A stretch of 64,000 bases of DNA from Gracilaria gracilis (GCA_030374805.1 JARGSG010000019.1:124001-188000), one strand, 5' to 3'; shown: positions 11,047-22,201, counted from the first letter of the stretch. Numbers and translations are program-made. The notes: generated by a model not told the origin, from the letters alone.

Positions 11047-13896
11047 CTAGTCTATCTCTATAAAGTCAATTACTTTCTTTCTCGTTCTCTTTGGATACTT
11101 GCGTGCGGTAGTAGGCAGAGTACTACAATCATTGTCGACATCGATAACAAAATTTGGGTCATTGTGGTTCTCTCTGTCAACAATGTTACATTCGTTATCA
11201 TCTTCGATGTGAATTGGGGATTTCTTCCTGGGCTTGACGTCGGAATTATCTACCTCTCTTTTCACCACAGGGCTTGGATATTGCGCAGAATGACGTCTCG
11301 CAGAAATAAAGCCATCTTGCCCGGCGGCATCCGATGCGACATTTGGGGTTTCACTTTCTCCAAGAGTTGTGGACGTCTCTGAAGAATGTTCGGCAACTTG
11401 TGTACTAGAAGAATCTTCTCCATTTAAGGTATCCAGTTCTTGATTGTCCTGAATCAGCTCCCCAGAGATTTGCAGCGAGGACTCAACACGTTCTTGGAAC
11501 TTCTTAATGAAGTTTTTGGCACGGCGATCATCACATTCTCCGTAAGCTGTCTTCGTTAGTCGTTTGATAATACCGAGGTGCTCATGATTCTCTCGCTTCC
11601 CTTGAAGTCTAAAGCTAGAAAGCATTTTCGAGTATATCCGACAGACTTCGTTATCCCCATTTTCGCACGCATCAACTAATTCATTCAGAACAATTTCAGC
11701 GAGACGCTCGTGAATAAGATCTGCTGGTCGCCCAATGCTTTCGATATCTTGCCCTTTCGAAGCTGATGATGGATTCGTAAGATGTAGAATAAACTGAGCA
11801 ACTTGAACTACATCCACTGTTGCGAGAGGGCTGCTCTCTGGTGCTGAGAGAAGAACATTGCAAGTTGGCTTGAACGCATCCTCGAGGAGTATTCTATTGA
11901 TTGCGGACAGCATACAGAACGATGGGAAGAAGAGGGATAGATACTGTCGCAGAAGGTGATCATCTTCGGTTATTGGATTGTGGTAAACGATCAACATCAG
12001 TGATAGGAGCTTTGCCGTGGGTGAAATCCTTCTCAGAAACAACAGGCGAGATGTTCCTTGAACAGCAATCGTCCTAATATTTTCCTCCGCACTTGTAAGG
12101 CCTTCCGATAATATACTGATGGCATCATCAACTAGCGATGATACAGTTTCTGCTCTACGCTTCGCGTCTGACATTCTTCTTGGAGTTGATGTAGATTGGC
12201 GCTCGGCATCTTCTGCGAAATCGAATATCGTCAGAAAGTCAACCAGAGCTTGCATGGCAAACTCCTGTATCGCTGGCAAATCATTCTTGCAGGCATGAAT
12301 GAAAAGGGGTAGTTTTGAACGAGCCTCATCGCCAGATTGGTCGAGCAAGCAATAAAGAGCTACACATTCGAACGCAGCCTTTCGCTTATACTCGTCTTCG
12401 CTCATGAGATGAGGAAGAGCCGCTGTTTGCAATATGCTGAGACACAGTGTAGTTGAAGATGCCGCGTTTGTTTTCTGCTGCGGTGAGATTCGAAGCATCT
12501 CAAGGCATATGTTAAGAGCTCTAGTGTGCCTCCAGTCTTCGACGTCACCTTCGACGACTTCGTGTTCACCTTCCACTTCCGATTGTAAGAGAATCTCATT
12601 TCGAATAATTTCCAAGACTATACGCAATGTATCATCAACATCCAACAGAACCCTTCTGAGGGCTCGGACAGCGCTTGGAATGACCCCCTCATCGGTTTCT
12701 TTGTTCACCAGAAAAGCGGAACGAAGTACACTTTGCAGGTTATTGCGCCCAACCTCGTCTGACATGTCAACCGCTCGACAAAGGTCAAGCAAGTGACGGA
12801 TTGCAAACTTGTCCACAGCATAGTAGTGAAGCACTTGAGAGTACACTGTCGTTGTCGGCAAAAAATTTTGTACTGAGGATTGGGCGTTTTGAGTATGGGA
12901 CATTGCTCGAAGAACCAATACATCGGAGCTGGACATGTTATTCACATCAATTTGAATGGCTTCCACCAAAGGTTGACATCTTTCTGAGACGAAGACAGAT
13001 CGCAGGGCTTGAAGAACCTCATCTTCAAAGTTATGAGCGCCCAGAAGGTCAATAAGTTCAAATATGTTCCCTTGGCAGGCGCCATCAAGCCAACCTTGTA
13101 GAAGCAAATTGCGTTCACAAGAATTCCTTACAGACTCGGACCTATCAGTAAGGCCACTCTTCAACACATTCACTCTATCTGACACACATAAACTGTTTGG
13201 ATGAAGTTTGCGAGAAAGGATATCGTACACGGTGGCTCGAACATCGTCATTGATATCTCGTGTTCTCGCGACTACATATGGAATGGTGTACTCTGTGAGA
13301 GCAATAGCGTTCAATGCCGCTTTGCGAACGGCAGTACTACTGTCTGAGGACAGCATTTCAACGAGCCTGGCACAAAATAAGTCATCTTCAGGATTTCCAG
13401 TGGTTTGAATCCTACACAAGGCACCGGCAGCGGCTGCCCTGACTCTTGGAAGTCTGTCCTGGGAGCGTTTGATGAGAGTGGTGTGCAGGAGTTGCCAAAT
13501 TTGGTCCGATATATCAGTGTCCTCGGGGAGCTCATGAAGTATGGCGGCTATAATTTGCACTGTTCGAAACCTCACTGCTCGGCTAGTTGCGCTTGATTGG
13601 TGGCTGAGATACGTGAGAAGAAGGGAGCATAAGTCGGCGGTCTGCGAGGTGTTTCCGGCGGCAAAGCGAGCGACAAAACGCACTAAACGCTCTGCGGGGG
13701 GATCACGCGAAAATACAAGAAGCAAGCGGTTTAAAGCATAGGTGAATGCATCAAGAAAGGCGTTTGGATTCAAATGATACGCTCGTAGCAAAAGGGAGGT
13801 TGCTCTTGGATGGGCTGCTGCTGTGCTTTGAGCGGTGTTGAAAGCTTGGGCGACGATGGAAGAAACATTTTCTTCGATCTTCTTTGCAGAGCACAT
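11047..13896 (-). CDS. Condensin complex subunit 3 (CAP-G / Cnd3 family)
   Basis: 949 residues from the ATG at 13,894-13,896; the longer frame begins with a TTG codon. CAP-G is the HEAT-repeat subunit of condensin I that binds the kleisin and DNA and is needed for mitotic chromosome compaction in the nucleus. The N-terminal two thirds read as helical HEAT repeats (for example RLPRVRAAAAGALCRIQ and DINDDVRATVYDILSRKL). A Cnd3-type core includes GLTDRSESVRNSCERNLLLQGWLDG, and a C-terminal block LLSLMLIVYHNPITEDDHLLRQYLSLFFPSF matches the condensin C-terminal domain in parts. The last 130 residues are acidic and Ser/Lys-rich, probably disordered, with basic clusters that could be nuclear localisation signals. 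No intron. Divergent from RPB9. Confidence 0.88.
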   Translation of the reverse strand: MCSAKKIEENVSSIVAQAFNTAQSTAAAHPRATSLLLRAYHLNPNAFLDAFTYALNRLLLVFSRDPPAERLVRFVARFAAGNTSQTADLCSLLLTYLSHQSSATSRAVRFRTVQIIAAILHELPEDTDISDQIWQLLHTTLIKRSQDRLPRVRAAAAGALCRIQTTGNPEDDLFCARLVEMLSSDSSTAVRKAALNAIALTEYTIPYVVARTRDINDDVRATVYDILSRKLHPNSLCVSDRVNVLKSGLTDRSESVRNSCERNLLLQGWLDGACQGNIFELIDLLGAHNFEDEVLQALRSVFVSERCQPLVEAIQIDVNNMSSSDVLVLRAMSHTQNAQSSVQNFLPTTTVYSQVLHYYAVDKFAIRHLLDLCRAVDMSDEVGRNNLQSVLRSAFLVNKETDEGVIPSAVRALRRVLLDVDDTLRIVLEIIRNEILLQSEVEGEHEVVEGDVEDWRHTRALNICLEMLRISPQQKTNAASSTTLCLSILQTAALPHLMSEDEYKRKAAFECVALYCLLDQSGDEARSKLPLFIHACKNDLPAIQEFAMQALVDFLTIFDFAEDAERQSTSTPRRMSDAKRRAETVSSLVDDAISILSEGLTSAEENIRTIAVQGTSRLLFLRRISPTAKLLSLMLIVYHNPITEDDHLLRQYLSLFFPSFCMLSAINRILLEDAFKPTCNVLLSAPESSPLATVDVVQVAQFILHLTNPSSASKGQDIESIGRPADLIHERLAEIVLNELVDACENGDNEVCRIYSKMLSSFRLQGKRENHEHLGIIKRLTKTAYGECDDRRAKNFIKKFQERVESSLQISGELIQDNQELDTLNGEDSSSTQVAEHSSETSTTLGESETPNVASDAAGQDGFISARRHSAQYPSPVVKREVDNSDVKPRKKSPIHIEDDNECNIVDRENHNDPNFVIDVDNDCSTLPTTARKYPKRTRKKVIDFIEID

Positions 13897-14586
13897 AACT
13901 TTACCTTCGTATTTAAGGGAAGTCGGCAATCGGACTGTTTACATCAGACAGTGGGTTCGTGAATTGAGGGAGAAGTTCCAAAGCGACCTGCTGAAGTGAT
14001 GACCTGAAAGGTCCTGAAGCTGAATTCAGGAACCAAGATAACAGCCCCCCGGCAGCAAACCTTCAAGGCACGATAGTGCGCATAGATTCCGAGCTGGCGG
14101 AGCTCTTCCCTATCATACCAAGTTTAAACGTTCAAACATAAAGCGCACGCTTTAAATTGAATGTTGCGCTTACATCTGTAAGGGGTTCTCGACTGGACAC
14201 GTTGTACACGTTCCCTTTTTGACAAAGATTGATGGTGTACGTAAAAAGGGAACACTTTGTCGACCCACTCCAGACTCTGGAGTCCAGAGACTTCCTTCAA
14301 AGCGAATTGAACTTCGGTTTTACCAGCTCAACACTCCAAAACATACCCTTGGTAACTTAGATGACATTACTTATCGTCAGCAAAGGCGCCCTTAATTGGG
14401 GAAGCTAATCCACACATCTGCAGCTACGTTGTTTACCTTTGCACCACATCTGTTTCCTGAATTTCTTCCGAAATCGCTAAAAGTGCTTTCAGTATCAAAG
14501 GCACTTGTTCATACTGGTTTCTTGCCGTTCACCAAGGTTTGATTGCCCACGGTAGCCACTCTTTTGTTCGTTTTCGAAACTCTACA
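13897..14586. promoter_or_regulatory. Divergent promoter region CAP-G / RPB9 with inverted repeats
   Basis: A 690 bp spacer between two divergent housekeeping genes. It contains an 11-bp inverted repeat (GTTCCCTTTTT at 14,210-14,220, complement at 14,243-14,253). A 15-nt palindrome CTCCAGACTCTGGAG follows at 14,268-14,282. Both are candidate factor-binding sites; no TATA box is evident. Confidence 0.5.
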
Positions 14587-15083
14587 ATGTCGGTTCGCTT
14601 CTGCTCTTCCTGTCAGAACATGCTTTATCCTCAAGAGGATGTCAATGAACGGCGGACAACTGGACGAAAGGTACTCAAGTACGTTTGTCGCAACTGTACC
14701 CACAAAGAGCCTGCTGGCGAAGTCAACTACCCTATTCACAAGAACGTCATCGTACATACTGCAAAGTAAGTTTCAAATGTTTCTTTATACTTAACTCCTG
14801 TCCAAACAGTTTTCCTCTCATTGTCACTAACGACCGGCTCTCACACTATCACTCTGCTCAATTCATCGCCTTGTTCCTGTTCAGTGAGAAAATGGCAGTC
14901 ACGTATGATGTGTTGGAAGACAAGACGCTCCCTCGCACTTTCAACGCAAACTGCCCTGATCAAGAATGTCAGGGTAAACAAGCCGTGTATTATCAGAGTC
15001 CCGTAGGTAAGAACGATGAGGCACTGGTTCTAATCTTCGTGTGCGTTAACTGTGGGGCACGATGGCTATCAAGCGACGAATGA
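14587..15083 (+). CDS. RPB9: DNA-directed RNA polymerase II subunit RPB9
   Basis: Two exons, 14,587-14,765 and 14,885-15,083, give 125 residues, close to the usual 110-125. The intron (14,766-14,884, 119 bp) starts GTAAGT and ends TTCAG, and splits an Asn codon. RPB9 sits on the polymerase II jaw and affects start-site choice and fidelity. The N-terminal zinc ribbon shows CSSC near the start and CRNC about 20 residues later. The C-terminal ribbon shows CPDQEC and CVNCGARW. The start is fixed by the conserved FCSSCQNMLYP beginning four residues after Met. Convergent with the proteasome gene, 133 bp apart. Confidence 0.94.
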
Positions 15084-15216
15084 TAACATAACTTTTGTTT
15101 CGTAACGAACTTGAAAGCGCGCCCTAAACCATATACCTTATCGAATCTGCCGCAGTGGCTGCATGCATTGGTACACATGTCGTTAGCTAGAGCCACAAGT
15201 ACCTTCGTAACTCATT

Positions 15217-16456
15217 TCAAATATCGATTACCCTAGAGAGGTTTTGAATCCGGTTAAGTAATACGTCGCCCTGCTTAATTGTGTTGTGATACAAAGCGTT
15301 CTTGGCATCTGGTCTTGTCGTTTCCACCACACCGCCGACCATATCGATCTTGCAGTTCAATCGCCCAGCGGCAATAAAGCGAGAGAGCTCTCCATCCATG
15401 TAACTTGGCCCAACTCCAAAGTTTCTGCACATGGCTGCCATTGTTACAGACTGATAGCTGGATAAGAACTGCGTATAGGACACGACCCTCAGCTCACGTC
15501 CGATGAAATTTTTGTGAGTAGACAAGAATCGATCATGCTCAATGATGTCCAAAATGTCGGGCAGCGTTGCAGTATACTTTCTGTAATCACAATCTATCAA
15601 GGCCGAGAGAAACCTATTCAGCATATCGTTCTCCAAAACAACGGATAAAATCTCAGGTGCATCAGCAACCTTACTTTTCAAGGTAGGTCTGTCAACTGAT
15701 ACCATCGATGTAATCACGGTATAGAACACAAATGTCTTGTAGTCGTAGAGTTCTGTGGCAGAAAAAGTCTGAAGAGAGTCCAAGAACAAAACAGCTGCTC
15801 CCTTGATATCACGCCGAGATGCAAGATACGTAGCCTCGTACACTTTGAGTCGGTTACGCCTTTCCCAATCCCCGCCTTTCTCGACCAAATCTTTCGCTCT
15901 TGCGATGTGCTTCGAAATAGACTTGTAGTCCATCGCCGCCAGACCGATTCTTATCATAGCCAATACAATATCAATCTTCTGCCCTGTTCCAACCGTAGCA
16001 GAAAATGTCTTCTCGAATGCTTCCTCGGCCTTCTCTCGGTCAAATATGCGTTCAAAGAACTTGGCTCGAGCCAATAGGGCTTCACGGACTTCAGACTCGC
16101 CGGCGTTCTCTTCTGCATCCTTTACCTTGGCATCAAGCTCTTCCAGCTCCTTAGCAATATCTGTTTCGAGTGAAGACTGAAGTGATCCATCTTTCGGCCA
16201 ATCCTGTTTGCATTCATCAACAACACAGTAAATGTTAGTTGATCCTAGCATACAACACTTCTCTTAACAAAGAGAACTGAAATATATATCGCTTCCTTAC
16301 CAACTCAGTCGCGACTTCCAAGTACAGCGGTAAAGCTTTTCTTTCAATCAGATCCTTTTTAAGCACAGAAATTGCATCGGAGTCGCCCTTGGATGCTTTG
16401 AATCTCAACTCAGCCAATCTAAGATTCTCGTCCTGAGATATACCCTCTTCAGCCAT
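15217..16456 (-). CDS. RPN7: 26S proteasome non-ATPase regulatory subunit RPN7 / PSMD6
   Basis: Minus strand; exon 1 is 16,456-16,301 and exon 2 is 16,203-15,217. The intron (16,300-16,204, 97 bp) begins GTAAGG and ends AAACAG. This acceptor is the only nearby one that keeps frame and joins VATEL to DWPKDG, matching the family. The product has 380 residues against about 390 usual. RPN7 is a lid subunit of the 19S particle. The N-terminal helical repeats are followed by the family block GGDWERRNRLKVYEATYLASRRDIKGAA. The C-terminal PCI winged helix holds ELSRFIAAGRLNCKIDMVGGVVETTRPD and the terminal LLNRIQNLSRVIDI. Divergent from the tRNA methyltransferase gene. Confidence 0.94.
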
Positions 16457-17004
16457 GTTGAGACAAAGTTGAGATATTTGATATGGGAAAAGCTTAATTT
16501 CCTGTGATCAAGCAACTCGCAATCGTAAAAGAAGGGAACTCACACTCTAAGTCTCTGCCTGATTCCGGGTGCAAAGTAGATATTGGAGCGACTTGTTCTC
16601 TCTCGTTCGCATCGAGCCTCGTGTTGGAGCCTCCACTTGGAGGGGAAGTGGCAAAATAAATTCTACAAATTTATAATCTCGTGTACAGCTAACAAGGGAT
16701 ATATTCGACTATCTCAAGGAGCCAGAAGGAATTCGTGCACCGTCGTCGAGAGTTCTCTAAACGCCTAGAGTGCTCCTTGCAAGGAGCTTACTAGGTATTC
16801 AAAGCTTTATTGACAGCTCACCGAACCATCTTCAGGGAACACGGAACATGCTTGAATTCTTTGAGCTGAAGAGCGGGAATATATTTATGGAGATATACTT
16901 TCGAGGTTAAACATTGCGGTTCCCTTTCATAACCAGTTCTGAATTGCCGTAGTCTCCATTGTCATCTTGCCAAACATTTCTAAAAGCTTCTACTCTTGCT
17001 CTCA
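16457..17004. promoter_or_regulatory. Divergent promoter region RPN7 / NSUN2-like
   Basis: A 548 bp spacer between divergent genes that should hold both promoters. I found no convincing core element, repeat or small ORF in it. Confidence 0.4.
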
Positions 17005-19261
17005 ATGCCTTCACCAGAGGACCAGAAGACCAAACCTCTGGAACTCAAGAAATCACTCTCACGGGCTCCTGCGATGATTGATCTACCAACGAAGAGACGG
17101 CGAAAGCATTGGAACCCAAAGACACCGCGAAGAGATAACCGCAAATCCCGTTATGATTCCGATTACACCCCTGACGATGGCCGAAACAATGAGGCTTTTA
17201 GTGAGTACTATAAAATGCAAAACATAGTTGACCAGAAGGAATTCGAATCTATGCTCACAACCTTTGCTCAGCCACTTCCAACAAGCTTTCGTATAACAGC
17301 CCAAGGAGCCTTTAACAAGGACATTCATGCCGCGCTCGTCGGAGATATCTCTGCTCTGTTTAGAAATGCCAAATCTGAAGATGATTCGAATCAGATCAAA
17401 CCACCAAAGCCGCTCCTCTGGTATCCAGAAGAACTGGCATGGACCGTTTCCGCCCCTCGCCAGCTTCTACGACGAGACAATGCTTTGGCTCCCTTCCACC
17501 GCTTCCTCGTCCGAATGCACGCCCTCGGGGCTGTAAACCGACAAGAGGCAGTGAGTATGATCCCCCCGCTTTTGTTGGATGCTCAACCTGGACATGCTGT
17601 TTTGGACATGTGCGCTGCTCCGGGCTCAAAAACTGCTCAAACTCGAACATCTTTCACAAAGAGGCATTCCCCTCTCCGATCCCGGTTTGGTGATAGCTAA
17701 CGACGCCGACATCAAAAGGTGTTGGATGCTAGTTCATCAATTGAAACGATTTGCCAGCCCTCACCTTGTCGTTACACATCATGAAGCTCAGCATTTTCCA
17801 AAGTTTATGGCCTTTGATCGAGTGCTCTGTGACGTGCCTTGCACTGGAGACGGAACGTTGCGCAAGGCCCCAGATATTTGGAGAAGATGGAGCCCTGAGA
17901 TGGGCATTGGCATCCACCGACTTCAGCGACAAATTTTGAACAGAGGTGTGGAATTGTTGAAACCAGGCGGAACACTGGTGTATTCGACGTGTAGTATGAA
18001 TCCGCTTGAGAATGAAGCCGTAGTTGCCCATGCGCTGCGAACGTTTGGCCCAGACCTCCAGCTTATTAATTGTTCTCAGAAGTTGCCTGAGCTAATTCGT
18101 CGTCCAGGTCTTACGACATGGCTTGTGAAAGACACAGCATACGCAATGAAGCCTGAGCGAGAGGATCAAAAGCCTACTGAAGAAAGCGAAACAAAGGTTG
18201 ACAAAGAGAGAAATGCAGATAGTACTGATATGCATCCTAATCCTCAAAGAGGGTGGTTTACCTCATTTGAAGAAGTTCCACCACGTCGACAAAAGAAAGT
18301 TGTGAGCTCATTGTTCCCGCCATCCGCTGAGGAAGTGTCAAGTGGGCGATTTCCTTTGCAAAGATGTATGCGACTAGTTCCTCATGATCAAGACACAGGG
18401 GCGTTTTTTGTAGCGGTACTCTTTAAGAGTGAGTTGGCACGCCTTACCCGGCGCCAACTCCGTAATGAAGAAAACCGTGAGCAGAGAGAACAGGCAAGCG
18501 CCAAAGACACAAGCGATGTGAACCACAACGAAACCAATGGATCAGAACATACAAGAGATGATATCAAAGTTCCCCTGCCAAAGAGAAGTGGCCGCGGTGG
18601 TACCAGGCTTATAACTGATGACCCACTTGTGAACGTCTCCGATTTGTGTCGTAAAAGTCTCTTCAACATTTGCTCATTCTTTGGCTTGGATATCGACATC
18701 ATGGATCATTGTCTCATGACGAGGGGTACTGACGGTACAACATTCAAGAGAGTTGTGGCCGTTTCTCGTACCGTTCGAACGGTCCTCAGACATTCACTTG
18801 GCACTAGAGACAAAGAAGTGATGGAAAATAGACGAGAACTAAGAGTGGTGAACGCAGGTGTGCGCGTTTTGGAGCGAACTGATAGAAAGGACACTACGTG
18901 CCATTTCAGACTTATCCAGGAAGGTTCTCATATTATGAGAGCTATAATGAAGAATAGATGCATCAATGCCGATGTTTCTGACGTCCTAAGGCTACTGAAT
19001 GAAAACGGCATTCGTCGCAACTCTGCTGAAATCCTTCAAGACTTGTTCTCCCTTGGAAGCGGAAGTGCGATGCTCTGTTGTGGGGAAAGGGAGGAAGCTA
19101 TTATTTGGATTGGAAAGCAAATTATAACCGTCGTGATGCCGAAAGAAATTGTTACTGCCATGCAGTCGCAACTTCGACGGATACTCGGAGAAAAGCCCGA
19201 TTTACTGTCATTAGAAAGAAAACATGATGAAGCGGATGCCGAGAAGAGTGTCGAAGAATGA
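17005..19261 (+). CDS. tRNA (cytosine-5) methyltransferase, NSUN2/Trm4 type, with a one-base frameshift
   Basis: The ATG is at 17,005-17,007; the longer frame starts at a TTG. NSUN2/Trm4 methylates cytosines in tRNA from SAM in the nucleus. Before the break are WYPEELAWTVSAPRQLLRRD, RQEAVSMIPPLLL and the SAM-binding motif VLDMCAAPGSKTAQ. After it come VIANDADIKRCWMLVHQLKR, the DVPCTGDGT motif with the first catalytic-type Cys, and YSTCSMNPLENEAV with the second. The C-terminal extension is long and Lys/Glu-rich. The two halves are in different frames that meet at about 17,636-17,645 (GCTCAAACTCGAAC). Dropping one A makes the family reading continuous, and there is no room for an intron. So this is a sequencing or assembly error or a recent mutation; the frame downstream is otherwise clean for 540 codons. 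Confidence 0.88.
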
Positions 19262-20436
19262 GATGGTTGCGTTAGACCTTCTTAATCCATGTTAAAGCAA
19301 ACTGTAGAACGATCCAGGAATCGCATCAGAGCGATATTCGTTGATCAACACTATTTTTATACTCCCTGACGATGGAAAGGAAAGGCGCTCTGAGTTGAAG
19401 ATAGTTGACAGCGTATTTCACGAGTTACACGGCCCATGCCTTCTCTGGGTAAGGTATCTGTGTGGAAGCAGAAGTGGGAAAAGGTTTGTGTAAACCAACT
19501 TCGTTACCACATACTCATGAATGAGAGAGAAATTCGTGACCTTGGAATCAACATCAGAAGAGATGTAGATTACGCACTCTCTCCACTTCCATTAACTTAC
19601 AAACGCCTCGCATAGGGAAAAACAACCCCCTTAGCGGGTTCCGCTCCGTAGGGGCGCTTATACGATATCGTCGTCAAAAATGTTCTTCTTCGTCTTTGCT
19701 GTGGTTTAAAAAAAAAACCGTGATTCTGAAATGACAGGATATCTAGATATACTTATCCCTCTTAAAGAAAGCCAGATGCCTTCACAGTCGTTGCTTTTAA
19801 GGTTTTGAATGACGGCGTATATATGAGAAGAAAGGCGATAGTCTTGTAGTTTGTTTCGTAGCCGCCCACAATCCCTTAATCGGTTCTTTACCGACGATTC
19901 TATTCCGGCGATTGCCAATCCGCAATCACAACCATGTTTGCAACAATTTCAAGATCGCCCTCGATTGCGATTGTAATCGATTGGGAACGCAACGTATCAT
20001 ATAATAAGGCGCTTTCTATTTCTTTGGTGGTGGGTGTAGGTGGTAGACGTGGAAAACAGCACAACTGGAACAGTTTTGTATCCCCAAGCCCTTTTCTTCT
20101 TCTTCTTCTTAATTGTGAACCACCCCGATGGAACAGTTTTTCTTTTTCTTCTTTATCATGGTCTGGCGTCCCTGATTTCCGAACTGAATTAAACAGTAAT
20201 CTGATGGCTCTTCCTCGACGCCGATTCAAAATACCAAAGGCCAGATCAGTCAGATTCGGGGCTTGTTTATAAGTTTGGCTTTAGCTTGGCAAGCCAAAAC
20301 CATAAGCGATTTTGCTGAAACTTGAAAATCATCGGAATGATGTTTGGATGACAGACTGCTAATGGCTTTTTTGTCCCCGAAAGAAGTCAACGGTCACTCG
20401 GGAATATTCCTTGTTCTGTAACTTGTCATGGGACAC

Positions 20437-20496
20437 TTGCCAGTACTGGTAGACAGTTGCCAGTACTGGTAGACAGGACAGTTGCCAGTACTGGTA
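20437..20496. repeat. Three tandem copies of TTGCCAGTACTGGTAGACAG
   Basis: Two exact 20-bp copies (20,437-20,456 and 20,457-20,476) and a third after a 4-5 nt spacer. Each holds the perfect palindrome CCAGTACTGG. Clustered palindromes about 680 bp before a regulator gene look like a multi-site operator or enhancer (inference). Confidence 0.85.
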
Positions 20497-20563
20497 AGAA
20501 GGCTTAAAAGGGTCGGCGTCCTATTCCCTGCAAAATATCAGGTACAGGCTCAAAGGCATCTGA

Positions 20564-20584
20564 TGATCATCATCATGATGATCA
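20564..20584. other. 21-nt palindrome TGATCATCAT-C-ATGATGATCA
   Basis: Perfect 10-nt arms around one base, 70 bp after the triple CCAGTACTGG array and upstream of the bHLH-GAF gene. It is a candidate protein-binding or RNA hairpin site. Confidence 0.7.
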
Positions 20585-21166
20585 CGGTGAGGTCTGATCG
20601 TTAGCCACACCCTTGGATGGGGCTGAGAGAGTCGCAATATGTAATTGTGAAAAATGACTTTAAATGTAATGATACTCTAAACGATGTGGTGTCATGGAGG
20701 ATGGAGGTCATGCTGGAGCTTGTTCCCTTACGTCAACAAATGAGCTACGAGGGACTTAGACTGGGAGCACCACGATTTCATGACAGGTAAGGGCGACAAA
20801 CTCACGAACTCAAAACACACGTAAAGTCCAGAAGAACGAACGAACGAAGGAACGAGGCGTCTTGCTTACATCATGTGTATCTATGTGTACAATAATGGCA
20901 TGATAGGGCATGGCCTGTTAGCCAGACCAGCGCATTTTATTTCGGCACGAAAGACGCACCACTTGAACTTTTTTGTCCTTTTCGTGGCCTTATCCCAATT
21001 GGATTCCGCCTGCCTCGCACAGCAAAGCTGTTCATCGTCGATGTCCGCGTTTGGAAGCTCGCAGTCAGATGTTTCGCGACTGATGTTCAGTACTTCACAA
21101 CGCGCATTGCTTACTTCTGGAGCAGGCGCAAACACGTTCAATTACTGTGCCGCGCCTTGATATATC

Positions 21167-22201
21167 ATGCCTGTTGATTCCATGCATCCTCACTCGCCAA
21201 AATCCAACCTACCGTCCGACCTACCAGTCACTCACACCTCGCCGTCGCACACCGACACATTATCCATTCAACATGATTCACTGGCAATAGCGCGTCGCCG
21301 ACGCGATGCTCGAAGAACACGCGCCACGATTGGCGGCCAATTTGAGCAGCTCCGCAGAGTATTACCACGGGCACCAGATGGTGGACAGCTCACGGCAAAG
21401 GCTCAAATCCTTGAACACGCGCTTCGAGTAATCAGAGACTTGATGAACCGCGCCACTCGGCTTGCTGTAGAACTGGCGGTTGTGTCTCCACAGGCGACGC
21501 GCTCATGGGTGTCTTCCGTGTCAGGGCAAGGCAGAAAACCTATGTCAAGCACGGTGATTAGTGTGATGAAGCTGTTTGCAGCACGCCGGAATTGGCGGTA
21601 TGCGGAATGGTGGACGCTGGATGAAAAGAGATCAACGCTCGATGAAGAGGCGCCGCTTATGCAACGTGAGGATATGGAGGCTAAGAAACCTGATGGTGTG
21701 ATTGACCATCCAGCAAACGTACACGGTTGCGTGGTGAGGGACTCTACGAGTGTTATGAGGTTAGGGTGCACTATAATTCACAGGACTGGGGACGATGAGG
21801 TTTGGACGAATGGTCACAACTCGGAGGAAGACGAAAGGCTGACGAAGTTTGCCCAAGCTTCACAAGACTACGAGTTTCATCCACGTATGGGTATTCCAGG
21901 TCGCGTATGGACGTCGCAGCGAGCGGAATGGCTGGTTGACCTTGCCAACAAAGAAGCATTCATTCGGTCGGAGCTTCCGGACGATTTTGGCATGAAAACA
22001 TGTTTGGCGGTGCCAATTAAGTTTGGAGGCCATGTGCACTCGGTGATGGCCTTTTATTGTACAGACCGAAGACTTTGTGACGCGGAAAGCTTGGATTTGG
22101 CTACTTTGCTGGTTCGGTGCTTGGAGCAGGTGTACTCACCAGGGCAAGTGGCATCGTGGGAAATGAACACGGAATCGGAGTTCCCGTCGTCACCGCTGTA
22201 G
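21167..22201 (+). CDS. bHLH-like and GAF-domain transcriptional regulator
   Basis: 344 residues with an ATG at 21,167-21,169; an in-frame TGA nine bases upstream supports this start. Residues about 38-95 form a basic region and helix-loop-helix (ARRRRDARRTRATIGGQFEQLRRVLPRAPDG, then LTAKAQILEHALRVIRDLM). The second half is a GAF-like domain: FHPRMGIPGRVWTSQRAEWLVDL, then FGMKTCLAVPIKFGGHVHSVMAFYC. GAF domains bind small ligands or mediate dimerisation, so this may be a sensor-regulator (inference). The central segment (about 130-200) is not recognised. It is intronless. The clustered palindromes upstream could be its own control sites. Confidence 0.75.
   Translation: MPVDSMHPHSPKSNLPSDLPVTHTSPSHTDTLSIQHDSLAIARRRRDARRTRATIGGQFEQLRRVLPRAPDGGQLTAKAQILEHALRVIRDLMNRATRLAVELAVVSPQATRSWVSSVSGQGRKPMSSTVISVMKLFAARRNWRYAEWWTLDEKRSTLDEEAPLMQREDMEAKKPDGVIDHPANVHGCVVRDSTSVMRLGCTIIHRTGDDEVWTNGHNSEEDERLTKFAQASQDYEFHPRMGIPGRVWTSQRAEWLVDLANKEAFIRSELPDDFGMKTCLAVPIKFGGHVHSVMAFYCTDRRLCDAESLDLATLLVRCLEQVYSPGQVASWEMNTESEFPSSPL

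Larger units (their letters stand above)
19262..21166. other. Intergenic region upstream of the bHLH-GAF gene
   Basis: 1.9 kb without a supported gene. Notable contents are a CTT-triplet run near 20,095-20,110, three tandem palindromic units at 20,437-20,496 and a 21-nt palindrome at 20,564-20,584. A 95-codon open frame (20,873-21,160) is in the same frame as the bHLH gene but separated from its ATG by TGA-TAT-ATC. It could be an upstream ORF, but I would not call it a gene. Confidence 0.5.

Noticed and set aside
16235..16300. Alternative splice acceptors for the RPN7 intron at about 16,276 and 16,244
   Set aside because: Both break the reading frame; only the acceptor before 16,203 joins exon 1 in phase and matches the family.
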